Origin: Bugulina stolonifera
Lineage: Eukaryota > Bryozoa > Gymnolaemata > Cheilostomatida > Bugulidae
Direction of reading: 5' to 3'
NCBI GenBank assembly: GCA_935421135.1
Contig: OW285197.1
Coordinates: 4,707,350-4,771,349, forward strand
Length of the DNA stretch: 64,000 bases
Each line of letters opens with the position of its first letter. Within the stretch, counting starts at the first letter, position 1. Both the position numbers and the translations under genes were made by a program. The notes below the pieces were generated by a model that saw only the letters and a list, made by a program, of their open reading frames with translations, made no database searches and was not told the origin of the DNA. Of the stretch, positions 1-8,792 are shown in pieces.

Positions 1-3000
1 AAATGTCCTAACCTCTTCATCCGAACGAACTCGCGCTCCCCACTCACACTCCCGAGTGGTGATGAGCTTATAGCCTAGAGCCTTGATGTAATCTTCTTTC
101 CTCGCAGTGTCCACCCGGAGCTCTTCATTCGTCATGTTTCTGACACCTTTTCCATTCCCTCCTAGCTCGCACTCGTGTCCGTGCCAGTAACAACCGTGGA
201 ATTGGTACACAGTCCGACTCTGTTCGCTATAACCATCCACCGGTAGGTTGTGACAGCCTATCCTCATTTCTCCTCCATTCTGTTGGTGAAGGATGACCTC
301 TCCTCTCTTCCACGATTGGAACTCTAACCATCCATGCGCCACTTTGCTGAACTTTTTAACGGGTTCCAGAGCAAAGCCTTGGCTCTCTAGCCTCCGCCTG
401 GGATAACCCGTAGGCATATTCCCCATCATGCAGTATAGGTAGAGAGCGTTGGCATCGACTCCCAGAATGGACCTACAGGGTTTTGCGGATGTGCCATAAA
501 TCTTCTCTCGAATAGAGGTCATTCCAACTTCATGATGTCTGTGAAAGATGATGCTTGGCCCTCCCACGAGGTTATCACGGAGAGTGTGGTACAGACTTTT
601 GCTCTCCTCATCGAACAGACATATGGGTTGTGAGTTGCAAAGTTCGCCTCGGAGAGACATTAACCTATGCAGCGGGAGAGCGGCTTGCGGAGGAGAGTAG
701 CCGTAAGGTCGGGCCTCCACCTCCATAAACAACCATCTGATAGCCAAGCCTGGAAGCGAGATTGCAGATTTCAACATATCAATACCCTTTTGTCGATAGA
801 TAGAGCTCTGACGTGCAATGGCCTCGATGAATGGGGCCACATCGAGGTTGTTGTACCAGATGAGGAAATCCCTGAACGTTTCCATGTTCTCTCTTTCCCA
901 CACGAGCTGACAGTGGTGATAATCTTGCTGGCTCAATTCTTGCTGAGTCAGCGAGTTGAAAAAACTCTCTCGGGGAGGGAGTCCGTGATGATCCAACCTT
1001 CTCAGGGAATCTACCCAGTCGTAAGGAAAGAATCCCTTACTCTCTGACACGCCAAATGCCTTCAAGTATTTGGAGTAGTTGAAGCCTGGTGCGATAAAGT
1101 TGCATATGTCAAGGAATCTAAAACGTCTACTCTCCACGCAGGACATACTGTTAACACGCTTAACGATGAAAACAAAATCTTCTCCCTCCTCCTCTTGTAG
1201 AGAGCGAAGTAAAGACCCCTTTAGTATATTTAGGTCATACTTTTGCGAGTTGAAGCCGACCACCGGAACGCTGGAGATGTGCTGTTCTAATTCTCTTTCT
1301 AATCCGGAGAGACCGGACTTCACCCTGTAAGTCGAGACGTTAGAGAACTTGTCGTCAGCAAAGGCCTCTTCTCTATCCGCCCGATCCGCGAGGAAGGTAG
1401 AGAGTCGCTCGCGTACATCCTGGAATCTTTCTCCGAACAAATCTCCTGCCACGTCAGCAATCTTTGCTATGTATTGGACGAATTGACGAATGCACTTCGT
1501 CCCATCCTTGCTGTCGACGCTCCTCACAAAACACTTGGCTCGCTCAAACCCCGGGACGTTAGAACACGCGGATATGCTCAGTAGCTCGTGTCTTGCACTA
1601 AAAGTCATCGTGGTGGTGTTAGTTGGTAGGTTGTCTTTTGGCATGAAGCATTCGATATCATAGGTGATATAGTAGGGGTAGTATAAGAGGTCGGGGTTCA
1701 CCACCTCTATTCCCGCCACTCGCTTGAGTTTTGTGAATATGGTTGGCGGGGGTCCAAACGTTCCACCAGGGAAAACGAACACCGATGCTTCTTCTGGCGA
1801 GCACTGGTGTCGTCGTAGGCTGGACAAGCGTGTAAACGCGCTATCGCACAGCTTGCAGGTGAAACATCTGGCAAACGAATCAACATTCTTTATCCAGCTG
1901 AAGTGTTTTTCGTACATGTTGACGAAGAGTTTATGGGCTTTGTTTCGTGCCCCGGATGACCAAACTATCGGAGCTACCTCCTCATCAGTTAGACAGAAGA
2001 CTATTATAGATACGTCAAAATGATCTTCCAAGGCCAGTAGATCACTCGAGTCCACCCCGGGAAAGTCTGACAAAGTTGATGAGGGTGGGGAAGAAGATTT
2101 AGTTTGTCTCATGTATTGTTTAAACAAGCGATGTGTTGTGGTGCAAGAGGGGCGACGGCAACGACATCCCTTCTTTTGGTCGCAGTTACAGTCATACATC
2201 ATGGCCAAGCATCTAAAGAAACACAAGTTGTCTGAGTAGGGACGCGCACCTCCTCTAGCCCAAAAGTCTACGTCTAGTGCTATCACGTGTCGGTTGTTAA
2301 GTATGTAGTCTGGGAGTTTGCTCACTACACCGCCCACCTTGCCAATCTCTAGGAGTTTATAGATGTAGAATGTCAGATTCGCAATGTGACGTAAAGCCCA
2401 AGCGGTATTCGGTCTCCTTTGTGCTGACCTCTCTCTCAAGTCGAGCTCCTGCACAGATTCGCAAAACTCTCTCATCTCATTCTCTGTTCTGATCAGTCTT
2501 GGTTTGGGGAAGAATGCGGCATTGTTGCTCGATGAGTGAAAGTAGCGCAACTCTCCACTGGTCTTATGCTCGAGGATGACTCCAGCGCTACAGTTAATCT
2601 TCACAGTACAAGGCACTCTCTTCCACATTGCTCTCAACTTAGTCCACACCTCTTCATCTCCTTCGTCTTCACCTTCCCCTCTCCACACTCGAACATTGAG
2701 AATATCTTCCACGGGACGAGAGTGTATTGCGGACCTGATGGAGCTCCAATAGCGGGCTAGTAGCACCCCCATCTCATCCCCCTCTTCAGCTGTTGGCGGT
2801 TTAGACCAGAAAACATCATCAAACTTCTCTGCACCTCCCTCATCTTTTTCCACCTTACCCTCGCTATGAAATCGCCTCATGTGATGACCTAGCTTTCTCC
2901 TCCCATCAAAACATCCGCCACAAACGGGGCACTTGTGCGGGTGAGCCTGTGCATGCATTCTCTTCGTGTGCCTGTCTAGAGAAAACGCTGTTCTGAGAAC

Positions 3001-3176
3001 CAGACCGCATAGTTGACAGGTGTGCTCGACCTGACGAGAGGTCTCTCCCCCTATAAAAAAAAATGGTAGGGTGTAAGTTATTATTCTTTTACTTCACACT
3101 ACATAAACAATAAACAATCCACAATTGCTACCAAATACCTCATTTAGCACTAACCTTCTTTTTCACTTGTTGACAT
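1..3176 (-). CDS. POLB: Polinton DNA polymerase B, partial, spliced (3176..3155 joined to 3050..1)
   Basis: This is the replicative family-B polymerase of Polintons (protein-primed group, DNA_pol_B_2). The minus strand is open without a stop from 3050 to the window edge, and 1024 codons are visible. Upstream, an ATG at 3176 opens 22 nt of coding sequence ending in a donor (AAG|GTTAGT). An acceptor after a T-rich tract (TTTTATAG) restores the same frame at 3050. Domains in order: two C2H2 fingers near residues 17-70; a conserved NLCFFRCLA segment; a third C2H2-like finger near 407; Exo I (YITYDIECF, about 474); Exo II (GFNSQKYDLNIL, about 610); Exo III (YNNLDVAPF, about 740); a GGPSIIFHRHHE segment; polymerase motif A (GVDANALYLYCM, about 874); and an FHGCYWHGHEC segment. 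Motifs B and C lie beyond the window. All exonuclease acidic residues are present, so the visible part looks intact. The gene is divergent to the gene at 4473. Confidence 0.93.
3051..3154 (-). other. Intron 1 of the polymerase gene (104 nt)
   Basis: On the minus strand the donor is AAG|GTTAGT at 3154 and the acceptor TTTTATAG ends at 3051. Splicing joins phase 1 to phase 1 and connects a 7-codon start exon to the long open frame. A second, homologous leader exon plus intron lies just upstream (3227-3331), so exon and intron appear duplicated in tandem. Confidence 0.8.
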
Positions 3177-3461
3177 CTCTGCTGATCATGTGCTGGCTAG
3201 AAGGTAGGTGTCTCTGTTTAGTCTCCTTATAAAAATATATAGCAGTAGGGTGTGAGTCATTTTTTAGCTTGATAGCATTTTATACAATAAACACTTCACA
3301 ATTGCTGCCAATTACTCCATTTAACACTAACCTTATCTTCTACTTGTTGACATCTCTGTTCACGCACTGACTAGTAGGTAGCTGTCTCTGTTTACTCTCA
3401 CTCTGTTGACTAGAGGCTGATTGTTCATACTGCTAAAGTGAGAAACTCATACCTTAAATAG
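3177..3461 (-). promoter_or_regulatory. Polymerase promoter and duplicated non-coding leader exon
   Basis: Read on the minus strand: a CCGCCCAC box near 3472, a TATTTAAG TATA-like element at 3453-3460, then a leader exon ending at a GTTAGT donor at 3331, an intron of about 105 nt, and an acceptor near 3226. The leader exon contains a short upstream ORF (ATG at 3352, about six codons then TAA) that resembles the true start exon at 3176. The transcription start is inferred, not seen. Confidence 0.6.
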
Positions 3462-3511
3462 TAGTATTCAGTGGGCGGAGTCTAACCATTTCCTCACCCT
3501 TGGCAATACCA

Positions 3512-4331
3512 CCCCGATGTGAATCCGAAGCCCCCCGATGTGAATCCGAAGCCTTCCGATGCACCCCGATGTGAATCCGAAGCTTCCCGATGTGAATCCG
3601 AAGCCTCCCGATGCACCCCGATGTGAATCCGAAGCCTCCCGATGCACCCCGATGTGAATCCGAAGCCTCCCGATGCATCCCGATGTGATTCCGAAGCTTC
3701 CCGATGCATCCCGATGTGATTCCGAAGCTTCCCGATGCATCCCGATGTGAATCCGAAGCCTCCCGATGCATCCCGATGTGAATCCGAAGCTTCCCGATGC
3801 ATCCCGATGTGATTCCGAAGCTTCCCGATGCATCCCGATGTGAATCCGAAGCTTCCCGATGCATCCCGATGTGATTCCGAAGCTTCCCGATGCATCCCGA
3901 TGTGAATCCGAAGCTTCCCGATGCATCCCGATGTGATTCCGAAGCCTCCCGATGCCTCCCGATGCATCCCGATGCACCCCGATGTGAATTGACACATCGG
4001 GACACATCGGGATGCATCGGGAAGCTTCGGAATCACATCGGGATGCATCGGGAAGCTTCGGAATCACATCGGGATGCATCGGGAAGCTTCGGAATCACAT
4101 CGGGATGCATCGGGAAGCATCGGAATCACATCGGGATGCATCGGGGAGCTTCGGATTCACATCGGGATGCATCGGGAAGCTTCGGAATCACATCGGGATG
4201 CATCGGGAAGCTTCGGATTCACATCGGGATGCATCGGAAGGCTTCGGATTCACATCGGGATGCATCGGGAGGCTTCGGATTCACATCGGGGTGCATCGGG
4301 AGGCTTCGGATTCACATCGGGGTGCATCGGG
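3512..4331. repeat. Mirror-image array of 31-bp repeats between divergent promoters (element 0)
   Basis: About 15 units of a 31-bp repeat in one orientation (3512-3985) meet about 11 units in the opposite orientation (3995-4331). Each unit contains GATGCATCCCGATGTG, AATCCGAAG and a CTTCCC or CCTCCC part. The centre, 3978-4001, is CCCGATGTG, AATTGA, CACATCGGG. Units near both outer ends share one variant (ggTGCATCGGGAGGCTTCGGATTC) and inner units another (gaTGCATCGGGAAGCTTCGGAATC), so the sequence variation is symmetrical too. Since 31 is not a multiple of three and lacks stops, every frame is open; those ORFs are artefacts. The position between polymerase and ssDNA-binding gene suggests a promoter/enhancer or a replication origin; that is inference. 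Confidence 0.95.
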
Positions 4332-4335
4332 TCAC

Positions 4336-4390
4336 ATTGGGATTGGATAAAAAAAAGGGGAGGAGTCAAGAAATGAGCAGTTGTATAAAG
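4336..4390 (+). promoter_or_regulatory. Promoter of the ssDNA-binding protein gene
   Basis: Two inverted CCAAT boxes (ATTGG at 4336-4340 and 4342-4346) are followed by a TATAAAG at 4384-4390, 83 bases before the ATG at 4473. The spacing fits a eukaryotic RNA polymerase II promoter with NF-Y sites. The same arrangement is kept in elements 1 and 2. Confidence 0.65.
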
Positions 4391-4472
4391 GGAGAGTGGG
4401 ATCACAGTCTCAGCATTCAAAGTTCAGCACATCACTACTGTACAGCTACACTACTACAATAGTACATTATCA

Positions 4473-5793
4473 ATGGATACTGACAACATAGTCCAAAACC
4501 AAGAAGAGTTATTTGCGGGCTTAACGGACTCACAAATGGATGGAATTATTGAAGAAGAAGAGTGCAGTCAGAAGAGGAAAGAAGAGGTGGATGCGTTAAA
4601 AGAGGCACGGAAGAAGGGGAAAATAATAGGAGTGGGGAGTCTTGCCCGAAAGGATCTTTCTAACATGGCGGACTCTCCGTCCTCCCCGGAGCGAGCCTCG
4701 GATAGGGGCGAGACCACAACAACCAAGAAGAGGAAGAACCCAAAAGGAGATGAAATCTGTGCTAAGAAAAAGAAGAAATCCCAGGTGATTGTAATATCAG
4801 ATGATGATGATGATGATGGCCACGGAGCCGATACGGCTACGGAAGAAATGGATGGTGGTGAGACGACGACGAAGGGAAAAAAAGCTACCAAGTCCCCTTG
4901 CAAGGGGAAGAAAAAGAGCGGGGGACTAAGCCTGGAGAAAGCTCGTGCAGTGGCGGCAACCCTAATGTAAGTAGCCCTGTTCGTATATCTATAAATTACC
5001 GTACTATCTTTCTCCCGTTTAACCACTTTGTCGGATCTATATACACCACTTTCGTTATTGTAGGAGCATGGGAGCGGAGAAGAGGAGCTCTCTGCAGACA
5101 ACGGTGAAGTTGTCAGAGCTAGAGCCAGGAACTGTTCTAGAAGTGAGTGGAGGTTCGGTGGTTGAAACGGCATTCGGAAAAGCATTCTTAGCCAGGGCAA
5201 GCTATGTGGATGACAAGGGGATGAGACATTGCATCAGCTTTCACACCAACATTCGTCACGCCATGCCCAAGCTAGCGGATGTCAAAGAAGAGGAGCTAAA
5301 GGACCTTACCCTTCCACCTAGGATCATGGTGTACTTGGGACAGCAGGAGACCGCTAAAGGACAAAACACATTCAACCGTATCGAGAGCGTGTGCTCCCTG
5401 CCAGGAGCAGCCATGAAAAAGCTGGCCAGTGACTTGAGAAAGAAGACCTTGGCCCAGTTGGAAGAATTTTTTCGAGTGCAAACGCTATCTTCATTCCCCG
5501 TTGGTTCTGTGCTGGTGGTGACCGCGCTCCGACCCGCATACGTCCCAAGATGCGGTGATGGTGATAATGCGAGCAACTCCATTGCCACCTACGAGTGTCG
5601 GATTGGAAACGAAGAAAGAAAGGGAGAGGTCTTCCTTCCGGGACGTCTGGCAGTTTCGATGAAAGACCTCCTCCCCTCCGTGATGGTGTACAAGGGACAG
5701 AAGACTTCCAAGAGCGGGAGAACATTCTACGATTGTGCCATTCTAGACTCCATCCTCGGCGAGCGTCTCTTCCCCGCCACTGCACAGTTTTGA
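4473..5793 (+). CDS. Putative ssDNA-binding protein with two OB-like repeats, spliced (4473..4966, 5064..5793)
   Basis: Exon 1 ends at a consensus donor (AAT|GTAAGT, 4967) and exon 2 starts after TTATTGTAG at 5064; the join is in frame and gives about 407 residues. The first 165 residues are low-complexity: basic runs (KKRKNPK, KKKKKS), then an SDDDDDDG acidic run near 109-116. The C-terminal half holds two repeats of one pattern, a beta-rich segment ending in LPPRIMVYLGQ (about 248-258) and again in LLPSVMVYKGQ (about 367-377), each followed by G-x-x-x-F/T-F. The pattern looks like tandem OB folds. Function as a replication ssDNA-binding protein is inferred from this and from divergent pairing with the polymerase gene; no family was confirmed. 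Elements 1 and 2 keep only the N-terminus. Confidence 0.72.
4967..5063 (+). other. Intron of the ssDNA-binding protein gene (97 nt)
   Basis: Donor GTAAGT at 4967, pyrimidine-rich stretch, acceptor TTGTAG ending at 5063. Without splicing, translation would stop at 4970 after 165 codons. With splicing the frame continues into the open frame that ends at 5793. Confidence 0.85.
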
Positions 5794-5829
5794 GGCAAAA
5801 ACTTTTGTCATTCACACTCATTCGTGTCT

Positions 5830-6240
5830 ACTTATCAATTGATTTCATATTATTACTCTCAAGTGTATCGTTAGCCTTACTCATATTCTTCATAGTCGTA
5901 TATCGGTTTTTATCGATTGATTTTATATTATTACTCTCAAACGTATTGAAAATTAAAACAAACTCGTGTATCATTACCCTTACTCATATTTTTCATAGTT
6001 GTGTATCAAGTTTTTTATCACTTAGTTTTATATTATTACTCTCAAACGTATTGAAAATTAAAACAAACTCGTGTATCATTACCCTTACTCATATTTTTCA
6101 TAGTTGTGTATCAGGTTTTTTATCACTTAGTTTTATATTATTACTCTCAAACGTATTGAAAATTAAAACAAACTCGCGTATCATTACCCTGACTCATATT
6201 TTTCATGGTCGTATATCATCTATTCTAGAATACATCACAC
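5830..6240 (+). repeat. AT-rich tandem repeat, 105-bp period, about four copies
   Basis: The block with TTACTCTCAAACGTATTG recurs with starts of its ACGTATTG part near 5941, 6046 and 6151, giving a 105-bp period; the first copy is degenerate and lacks the tail. It lies directly after the stop of the ssDNA-binding gene and may serve as its 3' untranslated region. The long open frame across it (5595-6641) is a by-product of a period divisible by three. Confidence 0.9.
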
Positions 6241-6261
6241 ACCATTACTCTAACCCGTATT

Positions 6262-6789
6262 TTCCTTCGCTTCACCCTACTCCAGCCGACGGTCCGCCCG
6301 CGAGGGCCGCGACGGGTCGTTGGGGCGGGAGAGCGGGGGAGGGGCGGGGGATGGGCGGGGGGACGGCGGCGTGGGGCCACGGCTGGACTCGCAAACGAGA
6401 ACCGCCGCGAGGCGGAGGGCGAGGCGGAGGGGTTTGGGGTGGGGAGGGGTGGGAAGGGGCGGGGACGGGTGGAGGGAGGACGGGTGGGGTTCGCGGGGCG
6501 GGGGGGGGGGCGCGCGCGTACGCGCGCGCCCCCTCGCCCAAGCCGTGGGACCGGGCGAGGGGTTTGCTCTTTAGACTGGGTTCTACGGAACAGCCGATGA
6601 GGTTTTTGAAACCCTACCCGCGATCGGGGGGTAGGTTCTAGGGCTTTGCACATAGAGTGAGGTTTAGGGAAAGGGAGGGGGCGAGAGGACGGGTGGAGTG
6701 GTCGTCCGCCCGGGGAGTTTTTGGATCTAGGGCTAATAAGACGCGGAAATGACCGGGTGTCTGTGCAGATCTGCACTGACTATACTACT
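6262..6789. repeat. GC-rich terminal (inverted repeat) region of element 0
   Basis: The base composition switches sharply to over 70 percent G+C at about 6280 and the region ends at 6789 with the shared terminus ACTGACTATACTACT. Only one end is in the window, so the true inner boundary of the TIR cannot be set. It contains a perfect 26-bp palindrome of alternating CG at 6507-6532. Confidence 0.7.
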
Positions 6790-6903
6790 AGTATTCAATG
6801 CTGCTTCAAACGCATCTTTGTTATGTAGACACAACTGCGTGCTTTCTGTCTTATAGAGAAAATTGTTGACTTCAAGCTGTTTGCATAGAAACAGTACAGT
6901 AGT
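6790..6903. other. Host spacer between elements 0 and 1, with target duplication
   Basis: This 114-bp stretch lies between two Polinton ends. Its first 6 bases (AGTATT) are the presumed target duplication of element 0; its last 6 (AGTAGT, 6898-6903) are the left target duplication of element 1. No gene is seen. Confidence 0.75.
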
Positions 6904-7629
6904 AGTAGTATAGTCAGTGCACTTCTAGACAGACACGCACTCATTGACCCCTGTTTTCAACCAATCACAAGCCGGTATTTCCGATTTCAACCAATCACAG
7001 AAGAGCACAAAAATTTTGCACACGACCTTGCCAAGGTCACCCCAAAATCCCCCCTTCTGATTGGTCGAAAAAACATTTGCACACTTGACCCCGAACCCGG
7101 CCACGACCCCTTCCCTTCCTCCTTCCCACCCTCCTCCCCTCCCCCTCCCCCACCTCCCACTCCTCCCTCCTCCCCGCCACCGCCCTCGTCCCGTCCGCGC
7201 CACCGCCGTCGCCGCCGCCGCCACCGCCGCCCTCACCACCGCCGCCGCCGCCGCCACCACCACCGCCCTCACCACCGTCGCCGCCACCGCCGCCGCCGCC
7301 ACCACCGCCACCACCACCACCGCCGCCACCACCACCACCGCCACCGCCGCCGCCGCCGCCACCACCACCACCACCGCCGCCGCCGCCGCCGCCGCCGCCA
7401 TCACCGTCATCACCGCCACCCCTCCTCCGCCGCCGCCCACCCTCCCCACCCCGCAACCCCCACTCACCCGAACGACCAATCGTTTGAGGCGGTCAAGCCG
7501 CGTCCGCCCACGTTGCGTGCGGCGCCGACCGTACACGTGGAGGCGACGCCGGTGCCCCGTATCCACCGGGCCAAGCGACTAGGCAGCGGCCCGCCGCCCA
7601 TTCCGAGTTCCACTGGGGTGGGACTATAA
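6904..7629. repeat. Left TIR of element 1 (726 bp)
   Basis: It matches 16936-17661 in inverted orientation and both TIRs of element 2. The outer part has three CCAAT/ATTGG boxes (in CAACCAATCA twice and GATTGGTCG). The centre is a long CCG/CCA/CAC trinucleotide tract (about 7190-7430) that leaves several frames open as poly-Ala, poly-Gly or His-Arg ORFs, none credible. At the inner edge GGACTATAA is followed here by TGTAATA, so the TATAAAAG present on the opposite TIR is lost on this side. Confidence 0.95.
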
Positions 7630-7926
7630 TGTAATATATTAAATTGTTTAGCCTCCCTATAAAAATATATAGTAGTAGGGTGTGAGTTATTTTTTAGCTT
7701 GATAGCATTTTATACAATAAACACTTCACAATTGCTGCCAATTACTCCATTTAACACTAACCTTATGTTCTACTTGTTGACATCTCTGATCAGGCACTGA
7801 CTAGTAGGTAGCTGTCTCTGTTTACTCTCACTCTGTTGACTAGAGGCTGATTGTTCATACTGCTAGAGTGAGAAACTTATACCTTAAATAGTAGTATTCA
7901 GTGGGCGGAGTCTAACCATTTCCCCA
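7630..7926 (-). pseudogene. Polymerase promoter and leader remnant, coding body deleted (element 1)
   Basis: This region is homologous to 3190-3475 of element 0. On the minus strand it keeps the TATTTAAG box, the leader exon with its short upstream ORF, the GTTAGT donor and an intron of about 100 nt ending in ATTTTTATAG near 7655. Instead of the polymerase start exon there are only about 26 further bases before the TIR. A transcript from this promoter would enter the TIR. The deletion is shared with element 2. Confidence 0.8.
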
Positions 7927-8653
7927 CCCCGATGTGAATCCGAAGCCTCCCGATGTGAATCCGAAGCCTCCCGATGCACCCCGATGTGAATCCGAAGCCT
8001 CCCGATGCACCCCGATGTGAATCCGAAGCCTCCCGATGCACCCCGATGTGAATCCGAAGCCTCCCGATGCACCCCGATGTGAATCCGAAGCCTCCCGATG
8101 CATCCCGATGTGATTCCGAAGCTTCCCGATGCATCCCGATGTGATTCCGAAGCTTCCCGATGCATCCCGATGTGAATCCGAAGCTTCCCGATGTGATTCC
8201 GAAGCTTCCCGATGCATCCCGATGCATCCCGAAGCTTCCCGATGCATCCCGATGTGTCAATTCACATCGGGATGCATCGGGATGCATCGGGAAGCTTCGG
8301 AATCACATCGGGATGCATCGGGAAGCTTCGGAATCACATCGGGATGCATCGGGAAGCTTCGGAATCACATCGGGATGCATCGGGAAGCTTCGGAATCACA
8401 TCGGGATGCATCGGGAAGCTTCGGATTCACATCGGGATGCATCGGGAAGCTTCGGAATCACATCGGGATGCATCGGGAAGCTTCGGAATCACATCGGGAT
8501 GCATCGGGAAGCTTCGGATTCACATCGGGATGCATCGGGAAGCTTCGGATTCACATCGGGATGCATCGGGAAGCTTCGGAATCACATCGGGATGCATCGG
8601 AAGGCTTCGGATTCACATCGGGATGCATCGGGAGGCTTCGGATTCACATCGGG
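7927..8653. repeat. Mirror-image 31-bp repeat array (element 1)
   Basis: This has the same design as the element 0 array but fewer units: about 11 on the left arm and 12 on the right. The centre at 8248-8271 reads CCCGATGTG, TCAATT, CACATCGGG, which is the reverse of the element 0 centre relative to the flanking genes. Variant units are again placed symmetrically. The local ORFs are artefacts of the repeat. Confidence 0.95.
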
Positions 8654-8657
8654 TCAC

Positions 8658-8710
8658 ATTGGGATTGGATAAAAAAAGGGAGGAGTCAAGAAATGAGCAG
8701 TTGTATAAAG
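8658..8710 (+). promoter_or_regulatory. Promoter retained upstream of the truncated ssDNA-binding gene (element 1)
   Basis: Double ATTGG boxes (near 8658-8668) and TATAAAG (8704-8710) are the same as in element 0 and at the same distance from the ATG (8793). The promoter outlived the loss of most of its gene. Confidence 0.6.
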
Positions 8711-8792
8711 GGAGAGTGGGATCACAGTCTCAGCATTCAAAGTTCACCACATCACTACTGTACAGCTACACTACTACAATAGTACATTATCA

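Larger units (their letters stand above)
1..6789. mobile_element. Polinton/Maverick element 0, right part (left end outside window)
   Basis: The segment carries a protein-primed-type DNA polymerase B gene, a divergent repeat-array promoter, a putative ssDNA-binding protein gene and a GC-rich end. The end at 6781-6789, read inward on the minus strand, is AGTAGTATAGTCAGTGCA. The same 18-19 bases open both TIRs of elements 1 and 2. The 6 bp just outside (6790-6795, AGTATT) would be the target duplication, but its partner lies outside the window. The TIR interior is also GC-rich but differs in sequence from that of elements 1 and 2. No capsid or integrase gene is visible in this part; they may lie further left or be missing. 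Confidence 0.85.

Noticed and set aside
1..2760. Plus-strand ORFs at 667-1047, 1079-1330, 1724-2023 and 2536-2760
   Set aside because: Shadows of the polymerase gene on the minus strand, which has all expected motifs.
3512..4331. CRISPR array
   Set aside because: Units are contiguous without unique spacers, change orientation at the centre, and the genome is eukaryotic.
3454..4462. Long overlapping ORFs on both strands with HREASDSHRDASGSFG-type repeats (also at 7884-8811 and 41402-42309)
   Set aside because: They come from a 31-bp repeat without stops, which reads through in all six frames; there is no frame preference and they lie between two divergent promoters.
4568..5200. 210-codon minus-strand ORF
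   Set aside because: Shadow of the low-complexity first exon of the ssDNA-binding gene; Ser/Phe/Pro-rich as expected for the antisense of Lys/Glu/Asp codons.
5595..6641. 348-codon plus-strand ORF
   Set aside because: It runs from inside the ssDNA-binding gene in another frame through the 105-bp repeat (a multiple of three) and into the GC-rich end; no domain.
6925..7582. Poly-Gly, poly-Ala/Val, poly-Thr/Ala and Pro/His/Arg ORFs in the TIRs (also 16936-17673, 32470-33270, 42564-43344)
   Set aside because: Trinucleotide tract artefacts of the TIR core, open in several frames on both strands.
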